Source: Poseidonibacter parvus (GTDB lineage: Bacteria > Campylobacterota > Campylobacteria > Campylobacterales > Arcobacteraceae). Taken from it: a DNA stretch of 64,000 nucleotides. Shown piece by piece: positions 1 to 9,663 of the stretch. Numbering within the stretch: the first letter of the stretch is position 1; every line of letters begins with the position of its first letter. Where the stretch lies: contig NZ_CP019070.1 of NCBI RefSeq assembly GCF_001956695.1, positions 1,736,001 to 1,800,000 on the forward strand, written 5' to 3'. Both the position numbers and the translations under genes were made by a program. The notes beneath the pieces were generated by a model. That model was not told the DNA's origin, searched no databases, and worked only from the letters and a program-made list of their open reading frames with translations.

Positions 1-71
1 ATAATTAATGTGCAATATTGAAACACACCTTTTTTTGCAGTAAAATTAAACTAAACTTTAAATAGCCCTAA

Positions 72-2318
<2,247 letters not shown>

Positions 2319-2339
2319 TAATTAATTTAAATTGTATAA

Positions 2340-2370
2340 AAAAGGCAAGGCTTAGGTCTTGCCTTTTTTT
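2340..2370 (+). terminator. Rho-independent terminator of icd
   Basis: Arms AAAAGGCAAG (2340-2349) and CTTGCCTTTT (2358-2367) pair perfectly over 10 bp around an 8-nt loop, followed by more T residues to 2370. It lies 22 bases after the icd stop codon. Confidence 0.92.
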
Positions 2371-2399
2371 ATTTAAAGATAAAATAAAAAGGACAAAAG

Positions 2400-2678
2400 A
2401 TGAAACAGATTTTAGAAGTTGAGAATGTAAAATGTAAGGGCTGTGCAAATACATTGATTACATCATTAAAAGAAGAATTTGGTGAGATTGAAGTTGACCT
2501 AAATGTTCAACCTCGAAAAATTACACTAGATTTAGAAGATGAGAAAAAAGAAGCTTTAAAACTTAAGCTAAGGGATTTAGGATATCCTTTAACAACAGAT
2601 GAATTATCAGGTTTACAAAAAGCTAAAACAACTGCTAAAAGCTTTGTTTCTTGTGCAATTGGAAAAATGAATACTTAA
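2400..2678 (+). CDS. Small heavy-metal-associated (HMA-like) domain protein
   Basis: A 92-residue cytoplasmic protein. Its first 70 residues fit the HMA/CopZ ferredoxin-like pattern: beta strand, then the metal-binding-type motif C12-K-G-C15 followed by a helix, an IEVDLNVQPRKITLDL strand pair, and a C-terminal LRDLGYPL helix-turn. The canonical motif is MxCxxC; here it is VKCKGC, so the Met is missing. A lone Cys occurs in the extra C-terminal tail (about 75-92). It is likely a copper chaperone or metal sensor-like protein. No transporter lies beside it, so the substrate is unassigned. RBS AAAGGA sits just upstream of the ATG. Confidence 0.75.
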   Translation: MKQILEVENVKCKGCANTLITSLKEEFGEIEVDLNVQPRKITLDLEDEKKEALKLKLRDLGYPLTTDELSGLQKAKTTAKSFVSCAIGKMNT

Positions 2679-2705
2679 AAAAATAGGCTAAGAAAACACC
2701 ATAAA

Positions 2706-2757
2706 TTAGGCTTTGTCATGTTGTGTCGTGTTTCCTTTCGTAACCGACAAAACCTAA
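2706..2757. repeat. GC-richer inverted repeat upstream of the broken HTH gene
   Basis: Arms at 2706-2717 (TTAGGCTTTGTC) and 2746-2757 (GACAAAACCTAA) are complementary at 11 of 12 positions and flank 28 bases. The segment is clearly richer in G+C than the surrounding intergenic DNA. It ends 7 bases before a TATAAT box at 2765-2770, so it covers the -35 region of the downstream gene. It could be an operator or a relic element boundary. It is not an obvious terminator, because no T-tract follows. Confidence 0.5.
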
Positions 2758-2788
2758 AACTGTATATAATAATACAAAAAGGAATATT

Positions 2789-3191
2789 ATGGGTTTAAAA
2801 GAATTAAGAATTAAAAATAAGTATTCACAAGGAATTAGCTTCTCTAAGTAACTTAAGTACTAGAACAATACAAAGAATAGAAAAAGAGAATAAAGCAAGC
2901 TGTGAATCAATTATCGCGCTAGCTAGTGTATTTAAACTGGAAGTAGATGAGTTTGAAAAATATTTAGAACCTAAAGATGGTAATTTTATAAAAAAAGACA
3001 ATACATCTAATACTAATTTCTTAAACTATTTACAAAATGATAAAAAAACAATTTACTTTTTATTTATAAATATTTTTCTAATTATTATAAACATTAGTAC
3101 AAACTATGAGAATTTATGGTTTCCGTATGTACTAATTGGCTGGGGATTTCCTCATTTTTATAAAAGGTATATTAGCTATAAAAATTTATAA
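2789..3191 (+). pseudogene. Frameshifted XRE-type HTH plus two-TM-segment protein
   Basis: The ATG at 2789 (RBS AAAGGA) opens MGLKELRIKNKYSQ, the start of an XRE/Cro-type HTH, then runs into a TAA after 20 codons. Changing frame at about 2831 restores ELASLSNLSTRTIQRIEKE, the rest of the HTH, then a polar linker and a hydrophobic C-terminus with two membrane segments ending at 3191. The span is 403 bases, that is 3n+1, so one extra G or two lost bases explain it. Family members usually read SQEELA, which favours a 2-base loss. The repaired protein would be about 133-134 residues, an HTH fused to a 2TM domain, a type I associate with self-regulating membrane-tethered regulators. A sequencing error is the alternative. 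Confidence 0.8.
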
Positions 3192-3282
3192 TTAAAAATT
3201 CTAAACAATATATCTATATTAAATTACACAATTAATAAACTTTTATATTATAAAGTACTTTATTAAATATAAAGGATTATTA

Positions 3283-3546
3283 ATGAAAATATTTATTTTT
3301 ACACTTGCAATAGCCACACTACTTTTTGCACTTTTTGTTGGTTTTCAAATATCACCAATAATTACAAGTATTTTTATCTCACCTATTACTTATTTATCTA
3401 GTTTTTTTAATGAGATATTTATAGACTTACCTTTCTTGGCACACTCATTTTTAATAATGATCGCTTCTTTATTTTATTTATCATTATTTATTATAATACC
3501 AAGACTTTTTTTTAAAAGATTTATTAATTACAGACACTATAAATAG
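3283..3546 (+). CDS. Small hydrophobic membrane protein, unknown function
   Basis: An 87-residue protein of mostly hydrophobic residues. I see two or three likely membrane segments: about 4-22, 26-46 (less certain) and 55-75. A basic tail (RLFFKRFINYRHYK) probably lies in the cytoplasm. The RBS AAAGGA is well placed before the ATG. I recognise no family. Its 3' end is shared with a hairpin that probably stops transcription. It follows the frameshifted HTH/2TM gene and may belong with it, but nothing in the sequence proves this. Confidence 0.5.
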   Translation: MKIFIFTLAIATLLFALFVGFQISPIITSIFISPITYLSSFFNEIFIDLPFLAHSFLIMIASLFYLSLFIIIPRLFFKRFINYRHYK

Positions 3547-3567
3547 TGATTAGTCTTTATTTATAGT
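3536..3567. terminator. Hairpin between convergent genes
   Basis: Arms ACTATAAATA (3536-3545) and TATTTATAGT (3558-3567) form a perfect 10-bp stem around a 12-nt loop. It overlaps the end of the upstream gene and is followed by a weak T-rich run. It could serve both converging transcripts. AT-only pairs make it a modest terminator. Confidence 0.5.
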
Positions 3568-3568
3568 A

Positions 3569-4144
3569 TTATTTTAATGATGATAGCAAAGAAGCTATAT
3601 ATCTATCTATCTCTTCTTTTTTAAGACCATTTTCTAAAGCACCCTCTTTAACTTCACCTTCACTAATTTTTACAATTGAACTATCTTTATTAACTTTATA
3701 CACAAAATATTTTGTTTGTGTATCATCAAAAAGATTTAATGCTTTTATTAATTCACCATTTGTATCATTAATCATCGGAATTGATGAGCCTTGATTTAAC
3801 TCTGCAAGTTTTCCATTAACCGCAAGTTTTTTTATAAACCAAGGTGTGTTAGAAATGTTTGCAAGTAAAACAATGTCTTTTCTAGTATTTAATTTTAAAG
3901 TTTCAACTAAAGACAAGGCATCATGATTTAAAACAATAATATATTTCTCTAAACCATCTTTGAATAAATCAGCTTTTTTTGCGTAACCTGAGATTCCAAT
4001 AACTTCAAAGTGCTTTGGAAAGGATGCAGTATTTAATTTGGCATTCACATTTTTATCTAAATTTGCTTGTTCTGGTGCAGTTAAGTATACTAATAATGCA
4101 AATCCAATTACACCTAAAAAAACTATTTTCAAAGTATTTATCAT
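3569..4144 (-). CDS. Membrane-anchored protein with weak thioredoxin-like features
   Basis: A 191-residue protein with an N-terminal hydrophobic anchor or uncleaved signal at about 5-22, so it is probably exported and tethered in the inner membrane. The rest alternates strands and helices. The stretch around SNTPWFIKKL, followed by SIPMINDTNGELIKALNLFD, recalls thioredoxin/redoxin folds, but there is no CxxC, so redox chemistry is not expected. It is the last gene of a three-gene minus-strand run with the FAD oxidoreductase 19 bases upstream. I do not recognise the family, and the fold call is inference. Confidence 0.45.
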   Translation of the reverse strand: MINTLKIVFLGVIGFALLVYLTAPEQANLDKNVNAKLNTASFPKHFEVIGISGYAKKADLFKDGLEKYIIVLNHDALSLVETLKLNTRKDIVLLANISNTPWFIKKLAVNGKLAELNQGSSIPMINDTNGELIKALNLFDDTQTKYFVYKVNKDSSIVKISEGEVKEGALENGLKKEEIDRYIASLLSSLK

Positions 4145-4163
4145 TTCTTATTTTTCCTATTAA

Positions 4164-5345
4164 TTAATTATTTTTTTGTTTTTTAGCCCATCTTTTAAAT
4201 AAACGATAAGTTGAGATTGATTCATCAATTTCTTTAGCATTTATTATGTGCTCCACTAATTCATTTGCTAAATATGGTGATAATACAAAACCTCTACCAC
4301 CTACACCATTTAAAATATAAAGGTTTTCAATTTTATCAAGCATTTTTTCTTTTATATGCGTTCCATTTTTTAAATGTGGGAACTTTTCAAAACTCTTTTT
4401 TGAATCAATCAATTTCCCTAACATTGGAAAATAATCAGGACTTGAAGCTCTAGCACCTATTTTAACATCAACAACTTTTACATCATTAAGTTTTACAATA
4501 TTATTAGCTAGTTTTATTAATTCTTGGCAATCTTGATTTACTATATTTTCTGTATAACACTTAGAACAATCATTGTTAAGGTTTGCAACTTCAACACAAT
4601 AATTACAAATATCTTTATTGCAATTAAACCTATGATGTGTTGCACCTATTGATAACTTGAAAAGGTTTTCTTTATCTGTTTTAACAGCTTTAGATATAGA
4701 ACATGCTTTATGGTAGTTAAAACCTACACAAGTACTTGATAAAACATCAATTTTTTGACCCCAAACTGCTCTAATATCAAAATATTTTTCTTCTATTAAT
4801 TTTGTATTAGCACCTGTACAAAGTATAAGATTTTTTGTTTTTATTTCATTGTTTAAAAACCAAACATCATCTTCTTTTATAATTGTATCAATACTATAAT
4901 TTAGCTTTTTCTTGATATTTTCAACTAATAAATTACAAACTTCACTAGGATTAATCCAAGAACCAATATCAAAGAAATATCCATCATCTAAAGCTTTATA
5001 TTCAAAATCCATATATGGAATATATGATTTAAACTTTTCTCTATCTTCTTCATTTTTTGGTATTCTACACACCCCATTATTTTGAAAAGATATACTATTT
5101 ATTTCTTTATAAAAGCTAGTTGAAAACTTTAAAGATTTTGTTATTAAATCTTTAAATACATTTGGTTTTCCTAAAAGTGGAGATAAAAAAGCACCAGCTG
5201 CTCCACTTGCTCCAAAGGCTATTTCTTTATTTTTATCTACTAATAAAACAGATTTAGAATACTTAGATAAAAAATATGCCGTACTACATCCAGCAATTCC
5301 AGCTCCTACTATAACATAGTCAAATTCTTCATAGTTATTAAGCAT
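4164..5345 (-). CDS. FAD-dependent oxidoreductase, MnmC C-domain (DAO) type
   Basis: A 393-residue flavoprotein. The Rossmann motif GAGIAGCSTAYFLSKYSKSV lies at about 14-33, followed by FGASGAAGAFLSPLLGKPN (about 44-62), as in the oxidoreductase half of MnmC. A C-terminal GVGGRGFVLSPYLANELVEH matches the FAD-contacting end of that family. The MnmC oxidase converts cmnm5(s2)U34 to nm5(s2)U34 in tRNA. The methyltransferase half is absent, so this would be a stand-alone MnmC2. An unusual feature is a cysteine-rich stretch at about 242-275 (CNKDICNYC, then CSKC and a further C), which could bind zinc. It overlaps the rhodanese-like gene by 8 bases. A generic DAO-family role is the alternative. 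Confidence 0.7.
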   Translation of the reverse strand: MLNNYEEFDYVIVGAGIAGCSTAYFLSKYSKSVLLVDKNKEIAFGASGAAGAFLSPLLGKPNVFKDLITKSLKFSTSFYKEINSISFQNNGVCRIPKNEEDREKFKSYIPYMDFEYKALDDGYFFDIGSWINPSEVCNLLVENIKKKLNYSIDTIIKEDDVWFLNNEIKTKNLILCTGANTKLIEEKYFDIRAVWGQKIDVLSSTCVGFNYHKACSISKAVKTDKENLFKLSIGATHHRFNCNKDICNYCVEVANLNNDCSKCYTENIVNQDCQELIKLANNIVKLNDVKVVDVKIGARASSPDYFPMLGKLIDSKKSFEKFPHLKNGTHIKEKMLDKIENLYILNGVGGRGFVLSPYLANELVEHIINAKEIDESISTYRLFKRWAKKQKNN

Positions 5346-5664
5346 TTTTATCCAATTCTTCTAATAATTGATAATTAGGTCGCCAATACCCTCTTCCACC
5401 CCTTAAGCTAATACATTTATAATCAGGGAATTTCTTTTTATAAAAGTTGAGTCTTTCTTTTGTTGTTTTTCCAGTATCACAATAAAACACGAAAACTGTT
5501 CCCTTAGGCATCAATTTCATTTCATAAGGATTATAAGTAATAGTTTCAATTTTATCAAGTGGTTTTAATATTGTATCTATTAAAACTACTTTAATGTTTT
5601 TATCTTCTAGCTGTTTTGAGTATTTATATAACTCTTGTTGAGTCCACTCATCTTTTTCAAACAT
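5338..5664 (-). CDS. Rhodanese-like protein
   Basis: About 108 residues from the ATG at 5664, which has GGA upstream. The longer frame to 5709 has no Shine-Dalgarno sequence and a start that adds only basic hydrophobic residues. The core has a strand GTVFVFYC with a cysteine at the loop start (CDTGKTTKER), then a helix and the CISLRGGRGYW turn, as in rhodanese domains that carry persulfide sulfur. It overlaps the MnmC-type gene by 8 bases, so the two are translationally coupled. A sulfur-related or tRNA-modification role is plausible but inferred. Confidence 0.6.
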   Translation of the reverse strand: MFEKDEWTQQELYKYSKQLEDKNIKVVLIDTILKPLDKIETITYNPYEMKLMPKGTVFVFYCDTGKTTKERLNFYKKKFPDYKCISLRGGRGYWRPNYQLLEELDKNA

Positions 5665-5788
5665 TGTAATCCATTTAATTTTAATTAATAAAATCCTAAC
5701 TAAATACATAGAAAATAAGGCTTAAACACTAAAGTTTTTCATACTAAATCATCAAAATAGTAGTATAATTGCTAAATATATTTCAAAC

Positions 5789-5809
5789 CTTGATTGACTT
5801 TGACTCAAG
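5789..5809 (+). promoter_or_regulatory. HAIR operator (HspR binding site)
   Basis: CTTGATT (5789-5795), 7 bases, then ACTCAAG (5803-5809). This differs at one base from the known HspR-associated inverted repeat CTTGAGT-N7-ACTCAAG. It overlaps the -35 box of the cbpA-hspR promoter, which fits autorepression by HspR, encoded in the same operon. Confidence 0.85.
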
Positions 5810-5822
5810 TTTTAGATATAAT
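5794..5822 (+). promoter_or_regulatory. Sigma-70-type promoter of cbpA-hspR
   Basis: TTGACT at 5794-5799, a 17-bp spacer, and TATAAT at 5817-5822, about 45 bases before the cbpA ATG. The -35 box lies inside the HAIR element, so HspR binding would block RNA polymerase. Confidence 0.85.
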
Positions 5823-5866
5823 TAAGACTTAAAAAAGAAATAGTTTATAATAATATAGGAAAAAAT

Positions 5867-6727
5867 ATGGCGAAAAGTTTATACGAAACACTAGAAGTAA
5901 ATGAAAATGCATCAGCTGATGAAATAAAAAAAGCATATAGAAAATTAGCAAGAAAATATCATCCAGATGTGAATAAAGATCCAAAAGCAGAAGATAAATT
6001 TAAAGAAATAAATGCAGCTTATGAAGTATTAAGTGATGAGCAAAAAAAATTACAATATGACCAACATGGAGACTCTATGTTTGGTGGTCAAAACTTCCAT
6101 GATTTTGCACAAGGACAAGGTTCAAATGTAGATTTAGATGAAATGCTAAGACAAATGTTCGGTGGTGGCGGAGGCTTTGGAGGTGGAGGTTTCTCTCAAA
6201 GTGGTTTTGGAGGCTTTAATGAACCAGATTTAGATACTAGTGCACAAATAACAATTGCATTTGATGTATCTATTTTAGGTGGAAAACAACATATTTCATT
6301 AAATAATGATTCATTTGATATAAAAATTCCAGAAGGGATTCAAGATGGTCAAAAAATACGTGCAAAAGGAAAAGGTAAAGCATATCAAGGACAAAGAGGT
6401 GACTTAATTTTAAAAATTAATGTTGCTCCTAGTCCTGAATATGAAAGAGAAGATGATACATTAATCAAAACTTTTGATATACCTCTAAAAACAGCACTAT
6501 TTGGTGGAAAGATTGAAATAAAAACAATTCACAAAACAATAACATTAAAAGTTCCAAAAAACACTAAACAATATCAAAAATTTAGAGTTAAAGAACTTGG
6601 TGTTTTAAATAGAAAAGCAGGTGTTAAAGGTGATTTATATTTAAAAGCAAATATAGTATTACCAAAGATTGATGACTTAGATGAAGAGTTTGTAAAAATT
6701 CTTGAAGAGAAACTTCCTGAGAATTAA
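5867..6727 (+). CDS. cbpA: CbpA-type DnaJ-family co-chaperone
   Basis: A 286-residue Hsp40 that stimulates DnaK. The J domain spans residues 1-70 with HPD at 32-34. A glycine/phenylalanine-rich linker follows at about 80-118 ([11 protein letters not shown]), then the two-part DnaJ C-terminal substrate-binding domain at about 120-286. It has no CxxCxGxG zinc-finger repeats, so it is CbpA rather than DnaJ. It is the first gene of a two-gene operon with hspR, 12 bases apart, the order known in Helicobacter and Campylobacter. Expression should be repressed by HspR through the HAIR element upstream and relieved on heat shock. Confidence 0.95.
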   Translation: MAKSLYETLEVNENASADEIKKAYRKLARKYHPDVNKDPKAEDKFKEINAAYEVLSDEQKKLQYDQHGDSMFGGQNFHDFAQGQGSNVDLDEMLRQMFGGGGGFGGGGFSQSGFGGFNEPDLDTSAQITIAFDVSILGGKQHISLNNDSFDIKIPEGIQDGQKIRAKGKGKAYQGQRGDLILKINVAPSPEYEREDDTLIKTFDIPLKTALFGGKIEIKTIHKTITLKVPKNTKQYQKFRVKELGVLNRKAGVKGDLYLKANIVLPKIDDLDEEFVKILEEKLPEN

Positions 6728-6739
6728 AAGGATTGATTT

Positions 6740-7132
6740 ATGGAAACAAATAGTTATATTGAACCAGTTTTTTTAATCTCAGCCGTTGCAGAGATTTTAG
6801 ATATTCACCCTCAAACACTAAGACAATATGAAAGAGAAGGTTTAATAACTCCTTCTAGAACAAATGGTAAAATTAGACTTTATTCACAAAAAGATATAGA
6901 TCATATAAAGTATGTACTAACACTAACTAGAACACTTGGAGTTAATTTAGCAGGTGTTGATATGATTTTACAGTTAAATGAGAAAATAAGCCTATTAGAA
7001 GAAGAAATACATACATATAAAACAAAAATTAAAAATATAAATAATTTAGCAGTCGTTCCAGATACAAAAGCACTTGTTGTGCAACAAACGTCTTTTGATA
7101 TTGTTATTGTAGAGAAAAAAGAAGAAGATTAA
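6740..7132 (+). CDS. hspR: Heat-shock repressor HspR (MerR family)
   Basis: A 130-residue regulator. A MerR-type winged HTH occupies about residues 10-75 (LDIHPQTLRQYEREGLI, then RLYSQKDI). A short coiled coil (about 78-103) and a hydrophilic end follow. HspR represses chaperone operons by binding HAIR sites, and one lies in front of its own operon. It lacks the cysteine metal ligands of metal-sensing MerR proteins. Its last codons form one arm of a bidirectional terminator shared with ftsZ. Confidence 0.93.
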   Translation: METNSYIEPVFLISAVAEILDIHPQTLRQYEREGLITPSRTNGKIRLYSQKDIDHIKYVLTLTRTLGVNLAGVDMILQLNEKISLLEEEIHTYKTKIKNINNLAVVPDTKALVVQQTSFDIVIVEKKEED

Positions 7133-7147
7133 TTCTTCTTCTTTTTT
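7115..7147. terminator. Bidirectional terminator between hspR and ftsZ
   Basis: A 13-bp perfect stem: A6 then GAAGAAG at 7115-7127, and CTTCTTC then T6 at 7135-7147, with a 7-nt loop. A-tract and T-tract flank it on the two strands, so it can stop both convergent transcripts. It overlaps the last codons of hspR. Confidence 0.9.
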
Positions 7148-8276
7148 AAAATTGATATTGTACTACGTAGTCTCTCATTAAAGGTGGTACATCTAAATAG
7201 TTATCATCATCAGTAGAAATTGCACTTTGTGTTCCATCTTCTGAACTTTCAGATGTTTCTTCATGTTCATCGTTTTTAGATTCAAAACCAGTTGCAACGA
7301 TAGTTATTTTAACTTCATCAGTTTCAAGCGTTGAATCAGATGTAGTTCCAAAAATAATCTCAGCATTTGAATCCATTCTATCATTTATAGTTCCCATAAC
7401 ATCATTAATAGCAAATAATGACACTTGTGGATGAATATTAAAGTGAATTAGAATACCTTTTGCACCATTTAATGATACTTTATCAAGCAAAGGAGAGTCA
7501 ATAGCATCTTCTAATGCTCTTTGAGCAGCATCTTCACCTTTAGCTTTACCAATTCCCATTAAAGCCATACCACGATGTTGCATGATAGTTTTAACATCAG
7601 CAAAATCTGTATTAATATCTGAATTTCCTGGATTTAAAATTACTTCAGACATTCCGTTAACTGCTTGGAATAAAATATTATCAATAATTTTGAAAGCGTC
7701 TTTCATTCCAACATTTTCATCAATAATTTCTAATAACCTATCATTTGGTACTACAATAATTGAATCAGATACTTTCTTAAGTTCTTCTAATCCAAGATTT
7801 GCTAAACCTGCTCTTTTTTTACCTTCCCATGTAAATGGTTTTGTAACAACAGAAACAGTTAATGCTCCTATTTCTTTTGCAGCTTTAGCAATAATAGCAG
7901 CAGCACCAGTTCCAGTACCACCACCAAGACCAGCAGCAATAAAAATAATATCAGCACCTTTTAGTGCAGTTTTTATATCTTCGTATGATTCGACAGCTGA
8001 ATCTCTACCAATTTCAGGTTTCATTCCTGCACCTAAACCTTTAGTAAGTTTAAGTCCAAGTTGAATCTTCTTTGGAGCTTTTGAAATATGAAGTACTTGT
8101 AGGTCTGTATTAGCTGCGATTAAATCGATTTTATGAGAACCTTCTTTAATCATGTGGTTAATCATATTACAACCACCACCACCAACTCCAATTACTGCAA
8201 TTTTTGCTACATTATCTGATAAAACTTTATTTGGCATATCCACTTTTATATCATCCACTTTAAATAAATTATCCAT
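7146..8276 (-). CDS. ftsZ: Cell division GTPase FtsZ
   Basis: The tubulin homologue that forms the division ring. The ATG at 8276 is preferred: it overlaps the ftsA stop by one base (TAATG) and has GGAG 8 bases upstream, whereas the longer frame begins at a GTG (8285) inside that RBS region. The 376-residue protein carries the tubulin signature GGGTGTG at 118-124 and the VGGGGCN loop at about 31-37. An acidic serine-rich linker follows the core. The conserved C-terminal peptide is DVPPLMRDY, a variant of the FtsA/ZipA-binding tail. It is co-transcribed with ftsA. Confidence 0.96.
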   Translation of the reverse strand: MDNLFKVDDIKVDMPNKVLSDNVAKIAVIGVGGGGCNMINHMIKEGSHKIDLIAANTDLQVLHISKAPKKIQLGLKLTKGLGAGMKPEIGRDSAVESYEDIKTALKGADIIFIAAGLGGGTGTGAAAIIAKAAKEIGALTVSVVTKPFTWEGKKRAGLANLGLEELKKVSDSIIVVPNDRLLEIIDENVGMKDAFKIIDNILFQAVNGMSEVILNPGNSDINTDFADVKTIMQHRGMALMGIGKAKGEDAAQRALEDAIDSPLLDKVSLNGAKGILIHFNIHPQVSLFAINDVMGTINDRMDSNAEIIFGTTSDSTLETDEVKITIVATGFESKNDEHEETSESSEDGTQSAISTDDDNYLDVPPLMRDYVVQYQF

Positions 8277-9661
8277 TAAAACCACTCCGATACTTTACTC
8301 CAAAATTTTGAAACACCTTTTTTATTATCTTTTCTAAGAGGTGTTAAAATTGTTGGGTCATCATTTTTTAAGCTTAAATCTGATTTTTCATTTGATTCAG
8401 ATTTAGTATTAATTGAATTATTGTTTATTGTTTTTTCTTCAACAATAGCCTGTTGTTTCTTCACTGGTTTCATTAATTTTTTACTTGAATCTAATTCGTA
8501 GTTTCTATTAATTCCTAGAGAATAAACTAATAGACCAACTATTGTTGACATTCGTGAATCATCAAAACTCATATATCCATTTTCAATATTTTTAGGGTTT
8601 GATACTGAAATTGGAATTCCATCATAGATTTTTTCAGCTAAAGCTTTTATACCTTCTAAATTACTCATACCACCTGTTATTACAATTCCAGAACCAGCAT
8701 TATCTAAGATACCGCTTTTCTTTAATTTGTTTTTTACAAGTACAAGAATTTCTTCAACTCTTGCATGAATAATAGTTTGAATATAATCTAATGCAACTTC
8801 AGAGTGAGTATCTTCATCTCCAATTCTTGGGATTTTAACTTTTGTAACACCAAGTTCATTTGAAGCAGAAAAGTTTTTTGTTAAAGAACCATATTCTGTT
8901 TTAATTTTCTCAGCAGCTGCTGGAGGAGTATGAAGCATTACAGATAAATCATTTGTAATATGGTTAGAACCAACTGGTATAAAACCATTAAAGATTAGTG
9001 AGCTTCCTTTGTAAGATACAAATTCTGTTGTTGTAGAACCTATATTAATTACAGTTGCTCCAAACTTTTTTTGCTGTTCATCTAAAACAGAAATAGCTGA
9101 TGCATAACCATCTAAAACAAATCTAGTAATATCAACACCTGAAATTTTAAGAGCTGATTTAATATTTGTAAGAGCTGTTCTTTTTGCAGTAACAATATAA
9201 ACTGAAACTTCAAGTCTTGAACCATTCATGTTAAGAGGATTATCAACATCAACAGAATCATCAACTTTAAAGAAAATAGGTACAACATGAACTACTTCAT
9301 ATTCAGGAACAATAGTTGCATTATAAAGGGCCATTTGCATTACTTGGTTGATTTCAGTTTCAGTAATCAAACCATTAGGAACATTTACAGAACCTGAGCT
9401 TCGAATACTTTTTGTATAACTACCTGAAATAGAAACAACTGAAGTTTCAATAACCTCTGTTGTACTTCTTTTCGCTATATTTATTGCATCTTTTATAGCT
9501 TTTGAAGCTTCTTCTATATTTATAATTATACCCTTATTAACACCCTCACTCTTTTGTAAGCCAGTACCAAGGATATTAATATTTGATTCTAAATCATGCT
9601 TTGCTATAACTGCTGTTATAGAAGATGAACCAATATCAATTGCTAAAAGAGTATTATTCAA
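8276..9661 (-). CDS. ftsA: Cell division protein FtsA
   Basis: Actin-like membrane tether for FtsZ, 461 residues. It starts with TTG at 9661, with AAGGAA about 5 bases upstream inside the end of the preceding gene. The phosphate-1 motif AIDIGSSSITA is at about 7-17. Further motifs are NIGSTTTEF (about 206-214, phosphate 2) and VITGGMSNLEG (adenosine). A long charged and Asn/Ser-rich linker leads to a C-terminal amphipathic tail (KFWSKVSEWF) that should anchor it to the membrane. The stop overlaps the ftsZ start. Confidence 0.95.
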   Translation of the reverse strand: MNNTLLAIDIGSSSITAVIAKHDLESNINILGTGLQKSEGVNKGIIINIEEASKAIKDAINIAKRSTTEVIETSVVSISGSYTKSIRSSGSVNVPNGLITETEINQVMQMALYNATIVPEYEVVHVVPIFFKVDDSVDVDNPLNMNGSRLEVSVYIVTAKRTALTNIKSALKISGVDITRFVLDGYASAISVLDEQQKKFGATVINIGSTTTEFVSYKGSSLIFNGFIPVGSNHITNDLSVMLHTPPAAAEKIKTEYGSLTKNFSASNELGVTKVKIPRIGDEDTHSEVALDYIQTIIHARVEEILVLVKNKLKKSGILDNAGSGIVITGGMSNLEGIKALAEKIYDGIPISVSNPKNIENGYMSFDDSRMSTIVGLLVYSLGINRNYELDSSKKLMKPVKKQQAIVEEKTINNNSINTKSESNEKSDLSLKNDDPTILTPLRKDNKKGVSKFWSKVSEWF

Positions 9662-9663
9662 TT

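Noticed and set aside
7582-8064. Long + strand frame opposite ftsZ
   Set aside because: It is antisense to a certain gene. Its residue make-up is that of a reverse-strand shadow, and it has no RBS.
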